DNA from: Rhyacophila brunnea
Lineage: Eukaryota > Arthropoda > Insecta > Trichoptera > Rhyacophilidae
NCBI GenBank assembly: GCA_022495005.1
Contig: JAGYXB010001324.1
Span: 3,100,001 to 3,164,000 of the forward strand
Direction: 5' to 3'
DNA length: 64,000 nt
Within the stretch, counting starts at the first letter, position 1, and the number at the start of each line of letters is the position of its first letter. The translations under genes and the position numbers were made by a program. Positions 22,142 to 34,085 of the stretch are shown here, piece after piece. The notes under the pieces are model-generated. The model searched no databases. It had not been told where the DNA came from and worked only from the letters and a program-made list of their open reading frames with translations.

Positions 22142-23139
22142 ATTGGATCTAATAATATTGGAATATTTATTGTCTTAATTTGTCAACAAACATCGCATGA
22201 TTTTTACCACGTTTTTCTAAGTTCGTATTCTTCTTTTTCCGATAGTTGTTTATCCAGTACAAACTGAAATCGATTTTTAACTAACTTCCCGACTAGCTAG
22301 TTATTTTAAACTTTTAGAATATATCAGAACACGATGCTAATGCATTATTTTAATACTTTTAGCCATCTTTAAGTAGAATTGAATTCATTTTCAGTTAATT
22401 CTGTTTTGTATGAAAAGTTATTTTGGAAGAAATCCGTAATCCAATCCACTATTATTGGTTGCTAAGGGGGTGGTTTTAGTAACTAAATTATTAATATATA
22501 CGTCCGTTACCATGTGAATCACAATGATATTTCAGTATTCTATATTTTTGTTTGTTTGTTGCAAAATAGCAAAAAAATGATTTGTTGACAATTGCCTTAT
22601 TTGTCCTAAATTAATATTAATAGATAGAATTGTCAAGTTTATTTCAACAGAAAATTTAAAAACGTGGTATATAAAAAGTTATTTTCATCTTGCAATTATT
22701 TACATCAATGCTGTACGGTATGGCCTCACATCCTAAATCGGGCTCCCAGGCCAAGATTTTTGGCGCCCCTCCTATCTATCTTCAAGGTTAAGGATAGTTT
22801 GATATTCTACAGTAGAGTTCCCTAAATGGTATTCCGCGGAACCCTATGGTTCTGCCAGGTATAAAATTAAGGGTACTTCATGCACTTTTAGCGATTTTTT
22901 TTCTATTTTTCAATAAATCCACTTGAATAATAATAATTATTGAGATGCCGGCACTCGACGTCATAATATTATAAAATACTGATCACAACCACTTTTTATG
23001 GTAGCCAAGTACTTAACATGCGACCATTCGTTATATTGGATAAATAGCCATTTGTATTAGTCAGAAAACACACATTATTATAAAATAAAATTCTACACGT
23101 GAACTATCATTTTAATAATATCAATCATACCTCAACAAA

Positions 23140-23784
23140 CAGCATACAACCTCAGCATACAAGTTTGATACGGTCGACAGTTTCATATACCTTGGATCTC
23201 TTGTAACTCGACATAATGATATTACAGAAGAAATCAACAAGAGAATCATGTCTGCGAATAAATGCTGCTTTGGTCTGTTAAGACATTTTAAGTCCCGCTT
23301 ACTATCTCGTCGAACTAAAAGCACTCTTTACAAAACACTTGTAAAGCCAGTGCTCACATACGCATCGGAAACCTGGACATTAACTCTGCGAAATGAACGA
23401 GCCCTGAACATCTTTGAAAGAAAGATTCTCCGCCGTATATATGGACCGATCAGGGATGGCACCAATTGGAGGAGAAGATATAATGCTGAGCTCTACGGGC
23501 TGTACGAAGATTGCAGCGCAGTTCAATCAATTAAGATTGGGATACTGCGATGGTTAGGTCATGTGCACCGTATGAATGACAATGAACGGGCAAAGAGAGT
23601 GATGTCCAGCAATCCAATAGGACATAGAAGAAGAGGGAGGCCAAAGATTCGCTGGTTAGATGGAGCTGCCAGTGACTGCCGTATTCTGGGGGTACCAAAT
23701 TGGAAAGCGGCCACACTGGATAGGGACAGGTGGAGGGAGCTGTTGGAGAAAGCCAGGACTCACACCGGGTTGTCGCGCCCCTGA
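23140..23784 (+). pseudogene. ORF2 C-terminal fragment of RTE-like LINE
   Basis: One uninterrupted frame of about 215 codons, entered at the truncation point and ending in TGA. Early residues KFDTVDSFIYLGSLVT follow reverse transcriptase domain motifs of the family. Then come the thumb-like SRRTKSTLYKTLVKPVLTYA and ETWTL, FERKILRRIYGPIRDG, ILRWLGHVHRMND, and GHRRRGRPKIRWLDG near the C-terminus. The catalytic RT motifs and the endonuclease are missing, so it cannot act. The intact frame implies a young insertion. Confidence 0.88.
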
Positions 23785-23795
23785 TGATGATGATG
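23140..23795 (+). mobile_element. RTE-like LINE, 5'-truncated, 11 bp TSD
   Basis: The insert is bounded by ACCTCAACAAA (23129-23139 and 23796-23806). It ends in GATGATGATGATGA, the short microsatellite tail typical of RTE-like LINEs. The same target sequence without an insert is present in the right arm of the inverted repeat (about 25770), confirming the boundaries. The insert is 656 bp, only the C-terminal end of ORF2. Confidence 0.92.
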
Positions 23796-23859
23796 ACCTC
23801 AACAAAATTAAATCACACAGCCACATATTTAAAAATGTTAATATGTAATAATTAACAAT

Positions 23860-24325
23860 TTTTTATTCAACGAATAATTCACAAGATTAAAGAATGTAAC
23901 ATTATAATTCTTGAACATATATAATTTTGAAAACACTTCTGAGAAAATATATTATAACCAATAGAAAAAATCTTTTTGAAAAAATTAAGACACCAGAAAT
24001 TGAACCTACATCTCTCATGTATCACGCCCACGCACATATTCTACTATGCTAAAGGAACCATACTTAATTGCGACAAATTTTAATTACTGACTTTTTTTTT
24101 AATATTCACTGAAGCGTTTTCCAAATTGAGCTACTATTGGCGATCGGTTTTTGATTATAAATCAAAGTATGTATTACTTTAATTATCAACCAACGTCACG
24201 GATCACTCCATTCCTCGGTTTCTTTCAATTCCTGTGGGGTGTCTTACTTTTTTCAAAAAGATTTTTTCTATTTGTTATAATATATTTTCTCAGAGTTGTT
24301 TTCAAAATTATGTATGTTTAATATA
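23860..24325 (-). repeat. SINE B pair in left arm
   Basis: A minus SINE B (about 23860-24095) contains AAAATCTTTTTGAAAAA and the inverted head TGAACCTACATCTCTC plus CACGCCCACGCACATATT. A second, plus-oriented body fragment (about 24235-24325) has GGGGTGTCTTACTTTTTTCA and ATTATGTATGTTTAA. Both are mirrored in the right arm. The CGATCGGTTTTTGATTATAA block lies between them. Confidence 0.7.
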
Positions 24326-24495
24326 TATTAGTAAAATAGCGCCGCAGGAGACTTTCATTAGTAGTGGCTGCATATCTCACCTAACTGGTTGATTCCCACG
24401 CCAGGACCTCCCCTAAGCCCGAGCCCCCAGGCTCGAGTCTTGTCAGCCTCCCCCCTGTGGGTGTCATGCTGTACGGCTATATTTTTCTAGTAGGA

Positions 24496-25089
24496 TAGTT
24501 CAGGGTTAACCGTTATATGGAAGAAAATATACGATTTCCATGTAACCATGGTTACCAGGCTTTTCTAAGTAACAACATTTAAAATTGTAACCGCTACAGT
24601 AAGTAAGCCACATTCCGCGAAATATGTAAGCTTGCTATGTTTATATTGTGTTATCCCTTCGAGTCTGGCATGACGCCATCTCGAGAGGGATTTTTTAGTT
24701 TTCTGTTTACCGTCTACTCCAGTTTATATTTATTTGACAATGTGACATTCGGTTTCCAGCCACATCCAGAAAATATCTCTCTCTCTCTGTGCGTAATGGG
24801 CGGTTCTCTCCATAAATACGCGCCTACATACAAACAGAGAGACGGGCCGGAGAATTGTTTCGCCTTGTAGACAGACACACCTCTCTTGAGTCGACAGTTG
24901 ATACCCGCGAATGTTGCCAGATATTGTTCATATTTTCCTCCGAATAATTGAGTCGCATGGAGTCATAACTCACATTTTGCATTTTTGTCGTTTTTTAGTT
25001 AAATATGCCTGTGATTCTAAATGAAGTAATCAGGGAATTCGGAAATAATGGGAACTGAAATACCTAACGGGTAAGCAGAAGCAGGCAAA
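24496..25089. other. Spacer of the giant inverted repeat
   Basis: A unique loop of about 594 bp between the arms. It includes a TCTCTCTCTCTCTG run (24777-24789) and a family S fragment TCATAACTCACATTTTGCAT (24963-25025). The ORF at 24637-24870 has no recognisable product. Confidence 0.6.
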
Positions 25090-26701
25090 TAGAAAAATAT
25101 AGCCGTACAGCATGACACCCACAGGGGGGAGGCTGACAAGACTCTAGCCTGGGGGCTCGGGCTTAGGGGAGAGCCCGGCGTGGGAGTCAACCAGTTAGGT
25201 GAGATATACAGCCACTACTAATGAAAGTCGCCTGCGGTGCTATTTTACTAATATATATTATTAAACATACATAATTTTGAAAACAACTCTGAGAAAATAT
25301 ATTATAACAAATAGAAAAAATCTTTTTGAAAAAAGTAAGACACCCCACAGGAATTGAAAGAAACCGAGGAATGGAGTGATCCGTGACGTTGGTTAATAAT
25401 TAAAGTAATACATACTTTGATTTATAATCAAAAACCGATCGCCAATAGTAGCTCAATTTGGTAAACGTTTCAGTAAATATTAAAAAAAAGTCAGTAATTA
25501 AAATTTGTCGCAACTAAGTATGGTTCCTTTAGCATAGTGGAATATGTGCGTGAGCGTGATACCTGAGAGATGTAGGTTCAATTCCTGGTGTCTTAATTAT
25601 TTCAAAAAGATTTTTTCTTTTGGTTGTTTGAGTTTGGAAGTGTTTTCAAAATTATGTATGTTCAAGAATTATAATGTTACATTCTTAAATCTTGTGAATT
25701 ATTCGTTGAATAAAAAATTGTTAATTAATACATATTAAATTTTTGAAATATGTGGCTGTGTGATTTAATTTTGTTGAAGTTTGATTGATATTATTAAAAT
25801 GATAGTTCACGTGTAGAATTTTATTTTATAATAATGTGTGTTTCCTGACTAATACAAATGGCTATTTATCCAATATAACGAATGGTCGCATGTTAGGTAC
25901 TTGGCTACCATAAAAAGTGGTCGTGATCAGTATTTTATAATATTATGATGTCGAATGCCGGCAACTCAATAATTATTATTATTCAAGTGGATTTATTGAA
26001 AAATAGAAAAAAACGCTAAAAGTACATGGAGTACCCTTAATTTTATACCTGGCAGAACCATAGGGTTCCGCGGAATACCATTTGGGGAACTCTACTGTAG
26101 AATATCAAACTATCCTTAACCTTGACGATAGGTAGGGGGGCAAAACTCCTGGCCTGAGAGCCCGCTTCAGGATGTGAGACCATACCGTACAGCATTGATG
26201 TAAATAATTGCAGGATGAAAATAACTTTTTATATACCACGTTTTTAAATTTTCTGTTGAAATAAACTTGACAATTCTATGTATTAATAATTTAGGACAAA
26301 TAAGGCAATTGTCAACAAATCATTTTTTTGCTATTTTGCAACAAACAAACAAATATAGAATACTGAAATATCATTGTGATTTACATGGTAACGGACGTAT
26401 ATATTAATAATTTAGTTGCTAGGATCACCACCTTAGTAACCAATAATAGTGGATTGGATTACGGATTTCTTCCGAAATAACTTTTCATACAAAACAGAAT
26501 TGACTGAAAATGAATTCAATTCTACTTAAAGATGGCTAAAAGTATTAAAAGAATGCATTGGCATCGTGTTCTCATATATTCTAAAAGTTTCAAATATCTA
26601 GCTAGTCGGGAAGTTACTACTTAAAAATCGATTGCAAGATTTTTACTGGATAAACAACTACCGGACAAACAAGAATACGAGCTAAGAAAAGCGTGGTAAA
26701 T
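25090..26701 (-). repeat. Right arm of giant inverted repeat
   Basis: A 1.6 kb reverse-complement partner of 22203-24490 lacking the RTE insert. The inner edge is AATATAGCCGTACAGCATGA; the outer edge is near GAAAAGCGTGGTAAATT. Beyond 26701 the match stops. SINE B sequences are present at about 25255-25370 (minus) and 25500-25740 (plus), mirroring the left arm. Confidence 0.9.
25500..25740 (+). repeat. SINE B copy in right arm
   Basis: The head TTTAGCATAGTGGAATATGT with box B GGTTCAATTCC, then TTTCAAAAAGATTTTTTCTT and TTTTCAAAATTATGTATGTT, followed by a long tail ending TTCGTTGAATAAAAAATTG. It is the counterpart of 23860-24095 in the left arm. Confidence 0.75.
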
Positions 26702-27795
26702 TGACAATAATCTGTGAAACAAAAGCAATTTATGACACGTAGAGATGGATAAAAGAAAGTTTTACGACATTGTTTTTGACCTATACTCCGATGTTAGAAC
26801 ATATTAATAAGGAGAATAACGTTATTCAATTAATATATTCGCTTAATATTCATCAATATCAAAATAGATTAATCGATATTTTCTCTTACAATGGGGAAAT
26901 ATGTTATGATATGGCAACAATCACTGTCACCCCCTGTGAATGGGATTCGAAACTATAACGACCAGATGCCATTCTCGCTTATTTGTCAGAAGTGTAGTAG
27001 GTACTACGTATCCACCGCCGGGCATATTACGAAAAACAATATTTCCGTATATCAGGCACATGTGCCTTTATGACGACCCTGCCGTACCTTTTCCCTGCCG
27101 AGGGCATTTATTTCAGTGAGGAAAACATGTTGTTACTGCCGTGTCATATTTATAAAAAAAAAATAGCGACAAAATTGCGATGGTAGATTTAATGTATATA
27201 ATTTGATTAGGGTACGGGTTGAAAATAGCTCTATTCCCAAAATAAACTTCACAGGCTTGCGAAATATAACAGTATGGTCCCTAAGGCCTTCCCGGAATCT
27301 GAATTCGACATTAAAATCCTTGGCGTGTTTTTAACTACAATTTTAATTATGTATTTTTAATTTAACTTTTCGTCAACTACCTACCTACCAATTAACAATA
27401 ATTTTATTATATTACGTAATTTAAATCAAGGCAATATTAAATAGATGGCGTTATAATTTTTTCTAATTTTAATTTGAATGTCCTTGACGACTGAATACTC
27501 GTATTTACTGAACTCAAGAATTAAGGATGACATCATATACATATTATACTCAAAATACATAATGCCTTGAATCAGCCTCAGAAACGCAGACAGGAAAATC
27601 CTAAATAAAATCTTTGATCAAAACGTGTGATTCAAATACACATAATTGTTTTCTGAGCGAGCGAGCTTTTAACAATAAAGCTTCAGATTATAAATATGCA
27701 TCTTGATAATGGATACTTTGTAATAACTTGTAAGTGAAGATTTAAAAAAAATTAGTCTACTTTCAAATTCCTTGATTTTAGCATAACTTTTACTA
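26702..27795. other. Intergenic, nothing recognised
   Basis: Overlapping short ORFs near 26770-27073 in two frames have no family features. No paired ends found. Confidence 0.45.
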
Positions 27796-27923
27796 CACAG
27801 AAAAATGATTAGGATCTCCCCCTCATTTAAAAATACCCATAATAATTTAATATTATTGTTTAAGGAGTGGGAGTGGGAGAAGGTAGGTTAACAAAATTTA
27901 GCGGTTCCCCGCACTTTTCTGTG
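27796..27923. mobile_element. Small MITE with CACAGAAAA ends and TA flanks
   Basis: A 128 bp element. The left end CACAGAAAAATG and the right end CACTTTTCTGTG are inverted, with TA on both sides (27794-27795 and 27924-27925). The interior has CCCCCTC and GAGTGGGAG blocks but no ORF. Consistent with a Tc1/mariner-type MITE. Confidence 0.65.
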
Positions 27924-28668
27924 TACATTCACCATATCAAGACGTTCCTCACTTAGTCTAGCGATAAACACCTGGTCTTCAGGTATAAATAAGGGTGCTC
28001 ACCCAGTTGTTATGTGGTTACAGAATGCGTGTAGCCATCGCCATCTTTAGATTAATAAAACCTGAGCATAACTTTTTGCACAAGCAACGAGTGGTCCACT
28101 TTTCAGCTGTCAAAATCAGATCCCAGATTGCTTGACATATTGATTCGCCCTTTCTCGTTTCAAATTGAATTATATAAAAATCTCAAATCAAATATATTAA
28201 CTATCAGTATTTTTAATAAATAATATGCATTCCTGTTATTCATCAGCTGTCAAAGTCAGACTAGTCCTTCAGACAAAAACCGGTGGTAATATCGATTTCC
28301 AAAAAATATGTAGCATTGATATAAATGCATTACATTTGTAGAAGGCGTGTTAATGCTAGTATATTATTTATCATGTAACTTATTTATTCAAATCAACCCA
28401 TTCCCTGTGTGAACACGACAGATGCGTCAGTATGAGCACTCTATAGAACAATGGCAGACAATGACAGTTCACATATAGACAACAACGGGAGGGGCGGAAA
28501 AGGTAGGACCAGTCGTTGTGAATGTATCGGCTTTCTACTTGATCGGCAATGGTGCAGCCTAACAGTCATAATTATTAGTTATCGGGAATTGGGCAAATAT
28601 ACCCCACAATCCGGCTATGCGGACATACTTCCCACATAGTTTTCCATGAGTTTTTTTATACCTATTAA

Positions 28669-29385
28669 CCCTACACTGCATAGTGATGCCATTTGGCATG
28701 ATATTTTAATGCAAATATTACTAACCCCATCTACGAATTCGTTTTTGAAATGTTTTACTATGTTTCATTAGTAAATATACTAAGTAATTAGTAGTACAGT
28801 TAATTAGCAGATGTCTCCAAATTATTACAAAACTTCAAATAAACTCTGACGGAAGTGAAAACGTTTAAACCTGAAATTCACCTGTTTCAAATATGCTTTT
28901 TAGCTAGAAAAAGTCCATTCAAGAACATTAAAAAAATATTTCGTGATACACTCAGATATGTACTTTATGATTATTTTAACATTTTAATGCTGAACATCAA
29001 ATATATAGAAATAATTCGAAAAATGTTTGTGATGCCATTTGGCATCATCATGCAGTAACGTACTGCTTTTTGCGTGTACTTCAGTAATGATTTGGTTCTC
29101 AATTTCTAATTTCTTTACCAGAATGAATTTCAGAAAACGAGCATTGAATGACAAGGAGAAGACATAATAAAAACTGTTTGAAAAATTTTCATATCTTTAA
29201 AAAATAAAAAAATGTACTTCACCTTATTGCATGCAGATGCCATTTGGCGTCATATTGTTTATTTGAATAAAATAATACAAAAAGTTAATATATATTTTTT
29301 TTTAATATTTTTCCCATGGTATTTATCATAATTCACAACACATATATTTTTTTCGTTAAAAAAGAAAATGTCATGCAGTGTACGG
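28669..29385. mobile_element. piggyBac-like non-autonomous element, TTAA TSD
   Basis: A 717 bp element flanked by TTAA (28665-28668 and 29386-29389). Its ends are CCCTACACTGCATAG and, inverted, CATGCAGTGTACGG. The palindromic motif TGATGCCATTTGGCATCA occurs at 28684-28701, 29030-29047 and, altered, at 29236-29252, each beside a TGCAT/ATGCA block. Such repeats near the ends are likely transposase-binding sites. The two ORFs overlapping it (28855-29058 plus, 29259-29501 minus) do not resemble piggyBac transposase. Confidence 0.82.
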
Positions 29386-29389
29386 TTAA

Positions 29390-31475
29390 AGTACACATTA
29401 TAATTATTCATATGAATACGTGTATTAAATAAGGCTCTGAGTACCAAAAAGTAGTATTGCCTGTAGTTACAAAATACCGAGTCATTGCAGTAAAATTTCA
29501 TGAAGCAGACCTTTTGAAAAATGTAGTTTTACAGTGTGAAACAATCACGGCAGCTTCTATAATTTTAGGTATTAAGAACTCGCAAGTGTCAACACACCAT
29601 CGTCAACTAATTTATATTGAATGCCGTTGACCACTGCAGTGCTACTCATACCATTATAAATAAAACACGCCAACGGACTTACAACGTCGACAGGTTTTGC
29701 TGTATTTTTTTGACTTGCTTGAGGCACTTAGACTATAGTTGAAGTTATTGGCGTTGGTATGTAGAACATTTTTCTAAAAAAATGACAGTTTTTATTATTT
29801 TGGTACTTAGCGCCTTAATTAATACACGTATTCATATATAAACGAAGGCTACATTTTACTGAAATAAATAATAATCATTGCTTTTGTAAGTTATGTGTAA
29901 TGGTTAAGTGGATAAATTTTAATTGATCGCTTTGTTCGAGTTTTTACCACTACTCTGCCTTTATACGAGTGAATAAATGAATTATTACAGTTTTCATGTA
30001 AACATTTTAAATAATAATATTCTACAAAATACATGAACCCCACACCATTGGAAAGTGTTGAATAGGTGCCCATTATAGCACTCAAATTGATTACTATGTA
30101 GTCGCGCGTATGGGAATGTCCCAGAAGATCTTTAATCTAATACCACAATATACCATACGTTTAGCGAGCTGTAATGTAATGCGGTATTTCGCGAACAGAA
30201 AGACGATACTCTGACGTCACACGACATACAGCTGATAAATAATTCCATCTCGGACAGAATGTCGTACATATATTACATTATAGCCGTGCCGTAACAGTCG
30301 GTTTTCGCGAGCCGGTTACCAACATTGAGCCGCTTAAGAACCGGTTGACATTAAAAATTTGTAAATAAATCATTCTTTCCAAAAACTGTTCGTAAAACTA
30401 TTAGGTATCTCTTGCAAATAATCCAAAACCTCAAATGTATGAAACTGAAGCAAAAAAAAACACTGATTCAGATATCATTAATTGAGTTAGCATTTACTTG
30501 GTAGAATTCCATTTTACAAGAAATGAAAATATAAATAATATTAAATTCTAAAAGTTTTTTAAAAAGGGGGTTTTTGTCGATAGTTATTTCGGTTGTAACA
30601 CTATTATCATGACTCTTCAGATAGGCCATTTGCCTTTGCTTAAATCGCACCATCGCAACTAAACTGTCACAATCCAAAAAACGTCAAACAGAGAAAATCA
30701 GCTTTAAAGTTTTTACCTTTCGCATTTTTGTACTGTGTTTTTGAAATATGTTTAGATATTTGATGAATTTTTGACTTGAGTTTGATGACTTATAGATATG
30801 AAATTTTCGGTACATATACTATGAACGATAGACAATGAAACGTAGTAATTAAATCAAAACACATAAATTGGACTTGTGGCAGTTTAGTTTCGGGGGTGCA
30901 AAATACGATACGTATAGATAGAGACAGAATACATTTTCTTATTCGTTCCAACAATATTATGACTAAAGTATTGATGTTACATGTTGACAACATTTTATTA
31001 TAAAAAAAACTTCTATGTACTAGTGTTGTGGGGTTGCTGCACAAAGGTCGGTAAGTCGATATATTGGGTATTTAGAGATATCAAAAGATTATGTGTCTGC
31101 TATATATAAATATGTATACAAGAAAAAAAATTCAAGGTCATGCGATATATTATAGAACATGCACATAAAATACAAAGAAATTAGCATTATTCCTGATTTT
31201 AGAAAGCATGTCAAACTTTCAAATTACAATTATTATTATTATTCCATAAAATGATTTCGTAATTACCAAATTTTGTCAATAATCTCTCGGACTTTTTAGA
31301 CATATTGGTATTATTCTTTTGTAATTTTATTTATTAAAAACTGAAAACAGAAAGTTTTTTTCAGTGATCACTTCTAACGAATTTCAGATATAATGAACCA
31401 TTTTTTTCGATCCATTGGAATTCGTTCCTACCATATTTTAATCTTCGCACTTGTTATAAGGATAACATCACCTTA
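29390..31475. other. Intergenic, nothing recognised
   Basis: Two kilobases of AT-rich DNA. Short ORFs at 29891-30085, 30468-30677 and 30790-31044 (all minus) lack recognisable motifs and starts with context. No TIR pair, tRNA box or LINE motif that I can support. Confidence 0.45.
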
Positions 31476-31777
31476 CTATTAAAACCTCATAAGTCTGATA
31501 TCATGGAAAAATGAAGTTTTTTCGACAAAATTTAAACTTAAAAAACTTTTTAAATAATATTAAAACCTCGGTTCTCTTGACTAATATGCTGTCCATCTAT
31601 CGACAAATAAAAAAAACTCATAGAGCTCGTGGTTTCAAACATGAAATTAAAACCTCGTATTTCACAACCAATTTTGGCAGATTCATCGATTATAGAAGTG
31701 TTTAAAATATTGTGTTTATTACGTTTTTTCCTGCCCCTCAACATTCTTCTCAACAGACTTACGAGATTTTAATAGAA
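31476..31777. mobile_element. MITE with TATTAAAACCTC ends
   Basis: TATTAAAACCTCATAAGTCT at the left is inverted at the right (AGACTTACGAGATTTTAATA), giving a TIR of about 22 bp around a 300 bp body. Two further direct copies of ATTAAAACCTCG lie inside at 31559 and 31646. The short ORFs across it on both strands are by-products. The TSD is unclear. Confidence 0.6.
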
Positions 31778-32955
31778 AGGTGACGATAATATATTCTCCG
31801 TAATAATCCTTACGATTAAATACCGGAAAACTAAGTTAAATTAAGAACCAGTTGTTAGAAAATAAGAGTGACATCGCTGATAACGTAACATGTATATGTA
31901 CATATATGTCGTTGAATTTCCCTCCCCGCATTAAAGCAACATAGGAGAATCACTTAAATGCGGGTTGTAAAAGTGAGCGTTGTATTTTTTGCGGCAGTAA
32001 ATCACCATTCAGCATTGACGTTTTATTGTTTTAGTGGGAATGTATTGTTTTCCTTTTGAAGTTGACTCTTATCTTTTATTTATCGTACCGCGAGCCCTCC
32101 AGAGCCTCCCCGCCAGAGGTCGCACAAATAATATGGCAAAGGAGATATGCGAAGAGAAAATCCGATATCGAATGGCTTACAAGAGGTTAGCGGCTACTTA
32201 TCCCTTTGCTAAAAATACAGTTATCGCCTTTTTGATTTTGTGAATGGTGTCAGAAGTAACATTAAGAAGGTTAGAATCTATACAAAGAGAACATCGAAAT
32301 CATTTGAATGAATATTTCGCACAAAAATAATATTTCGTCGTTAAGCCGTCAAAACCTTTGATCTGACAATTAAATGGTAACATCCATTGAGACCCTACTT
32401 CGGGGATTAACCCAGAACTGACCTCTGATAGTCTTATGACCAGGGCTTGACGCAATTTAGCTAATAGTAATATTATGTTTTATTTAAGTAGTGTTCATGT
32501 TTAATGGTCCAAAAATTCTGAGAAAGCGGGCCTGCGGTATATGAAGGTGCTATCACAGTGCGCGCTATAAATAGAAATACCAGCTAAGGGCGGGCCCCAC
32601 ACTAGGTGAGCCACTCTATTTTAATTCTCTAATTCATTAAATAGTTATTTTAAACTGTACGCTGGCTGTCTTTATCTATAAAATATAAAACCTTCTCTTC
32701 GTCGATTGTTTGTTTATTTAATTCACCACGGTAATATAAGGTTAGCTTATTATTTTTTTATTTTTTGGTATAAGTAATTTTCTATCATGTGTAAATTCAC
32801 AAGCTCTATCCATTAGGTACACTTCATTTTACTAGTAAAATACTTAGAAATAAGCCGGAAATCGATTGCAAAGTCGTTGATACGTCGAAATATTTCAAAT
32901 ATGGTTTTAATATTAGTATTCAACTATTCGTATTCTTAATTCTTAAGGGTCTTAT
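31778..32955. other. Intergenic, nothing recognised
   Basis: Contains the ORF 32034-32243 with no recognised domain. The part near 32090-32170 is somewhat more GC-rich than its surroundings. No supported feature. Confidence 0.4.
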
Positions 32956-32959
32956 ATAT

Positions 32960-33125
32960 ATTTTAAAAAAAATGTACATCGTCTCACTCACTCATTAATA
33001 TTCAATATTCAAGGGCGTTCAATACTTTTCTTCTAATTACAGAAAACAGTGCTCGTGTGGTTTTTTGCGATTACCTCAAAACTCAATTTTTTGAATATGT
33101 GAGATATGACTCTAGGCAAATCACT
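32960..33125 (+). repeat. Repeat family S, partial copy
   Basis: Contains CGTCTCACTCACTCATTAAT, a short duplicated TATTCAA, GGGCGTTCAATACTTTTCTT and GAAAACAGTGCTCGTG, matching 9480-9560. Confidence 0.6.
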
Positions 33126-33670
33126 TATAGAGTTTCCAGCTTAACATGTTTCTTTTCGTTAATACGTAGGCATCAAATCGGAGCTTTTACAGACACTCGA
33201 TGACGACGAGCCCCCCACACGTGTTATACCCTGCAATTACTGCAAATATAAAGTTTTATCCAAGTGCACAAAATGGCCATATAGTCAGTGATTGCATTAA
33301 AAAACTGATTTTAAATTTTATGTAATTATGTGACCCGAAAGAAATGTTCTGAATTTTGTGAACACTATGGTGATATAACATTACAATAAACAATACGAGA
33401 TAATCTATGCCTATATATTACCTACACCTATACCTATTTCTAAGAATAAAATATTCCGTGATAACGACGTTATTATTATATCGATTATTTTTTATTTAAT
33501 TCAATTTAGACAGTAGAGATAATAATTATACGTGACAAAATCGTGTTACGTCTTTTATTTACCAATCATCCCTCATTACGTTTTTAGACTCACGTAATAT
33601 TATTATCAAATGTATTGTAGATGTACATTAATATTCATAGGTAATATAGGTATATGTGAAGGTTTTTATC

Positions 33671-34085
33671 CCACGATGGCCGAGCGGCTTAAGGCCTTGT
33701 CCACATGGCGCATTTTGACTGGCACGCATTCCAAGTACATGTGACCTCATTGAGCCGTCCACAAGCACTCGTGCCGAGACGACTGACGCGCGTTGTCGAT
33801 GTAGAGGTGACCTCGTTGAGGTGTACACATTCACTCGTGGCGTGATACGCGCCATGTGGACAAGACCTATCGGCTTATAATGTTGTGTGTCCAAGTTTCT
33901 AATCCTGGGTCTGGCAAATAAATATATTATTGTTTTTTAATTTGTGTTTGAGTCAAAGTACGGTCCTAATAAGTTGAGCAAGTGGCTAACACCCATTACT
34001 CATAAAAACAACAATCTATTAACACAAACCTCCACCCTGTGGAGGCCCATAATATAGTCTAATTAAGCTCGGATACGGTAAAAAT
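33671..34085 (+). repeat. SINE A copy interrupted by a MITE
   Basis: The head CCCACGATGGCCGAGCGGCT is cut at 33691 and resumes at 33870 with CGGCTTATAATGTTG, then TCCTGGGTCTGGCAAATA and the family body, including CTCCACCCTGTGGAGG. Box B is damaged (TTTCTAATCC). Confidence 0.82.
33692..33869. mobile_element. hAT-like MITE nested in SINE A
   Basis: A 178 bp GC-rich element. Ends AGGCCTTGTCCACATGGCGC and GCGCCATGTGGACAAGACCT are inverted. The flanks GCGGCTTA (33684-33691) and TCGGCTTA (33870-33877) form an 8 bp TSD with one mismatch. The interior carries GTGACCTC...TTGAG twice. The minus ORF across it (33628-33894) is incidental. Confidence 0.8.

Larger units (their letters stand above)
22203..24490 (+). 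repeat. Left arm of giant inverted repeat
   Basis: It is the reverse complement of 25090-26701 along its whole length, apart from a 656 bp RTE insertion at 23140-23795. Matched landmarks include TTTTACCACGTTTTTC, ATGGTATTCCGCGGAACC, ATGCGACCATTCGTTATATT, GATCGGTTTTTGATTATAAA and TGGGTGTCATGCTGTACGGC. By eye the arms are roughly 90-95% identical. The arm is a composite with a unique outer part, two SINE B copies facing each other and an inner GC-rich family U segment. Its outer ~500 bp recurs at 62205-62705. Confidence 0.9.
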
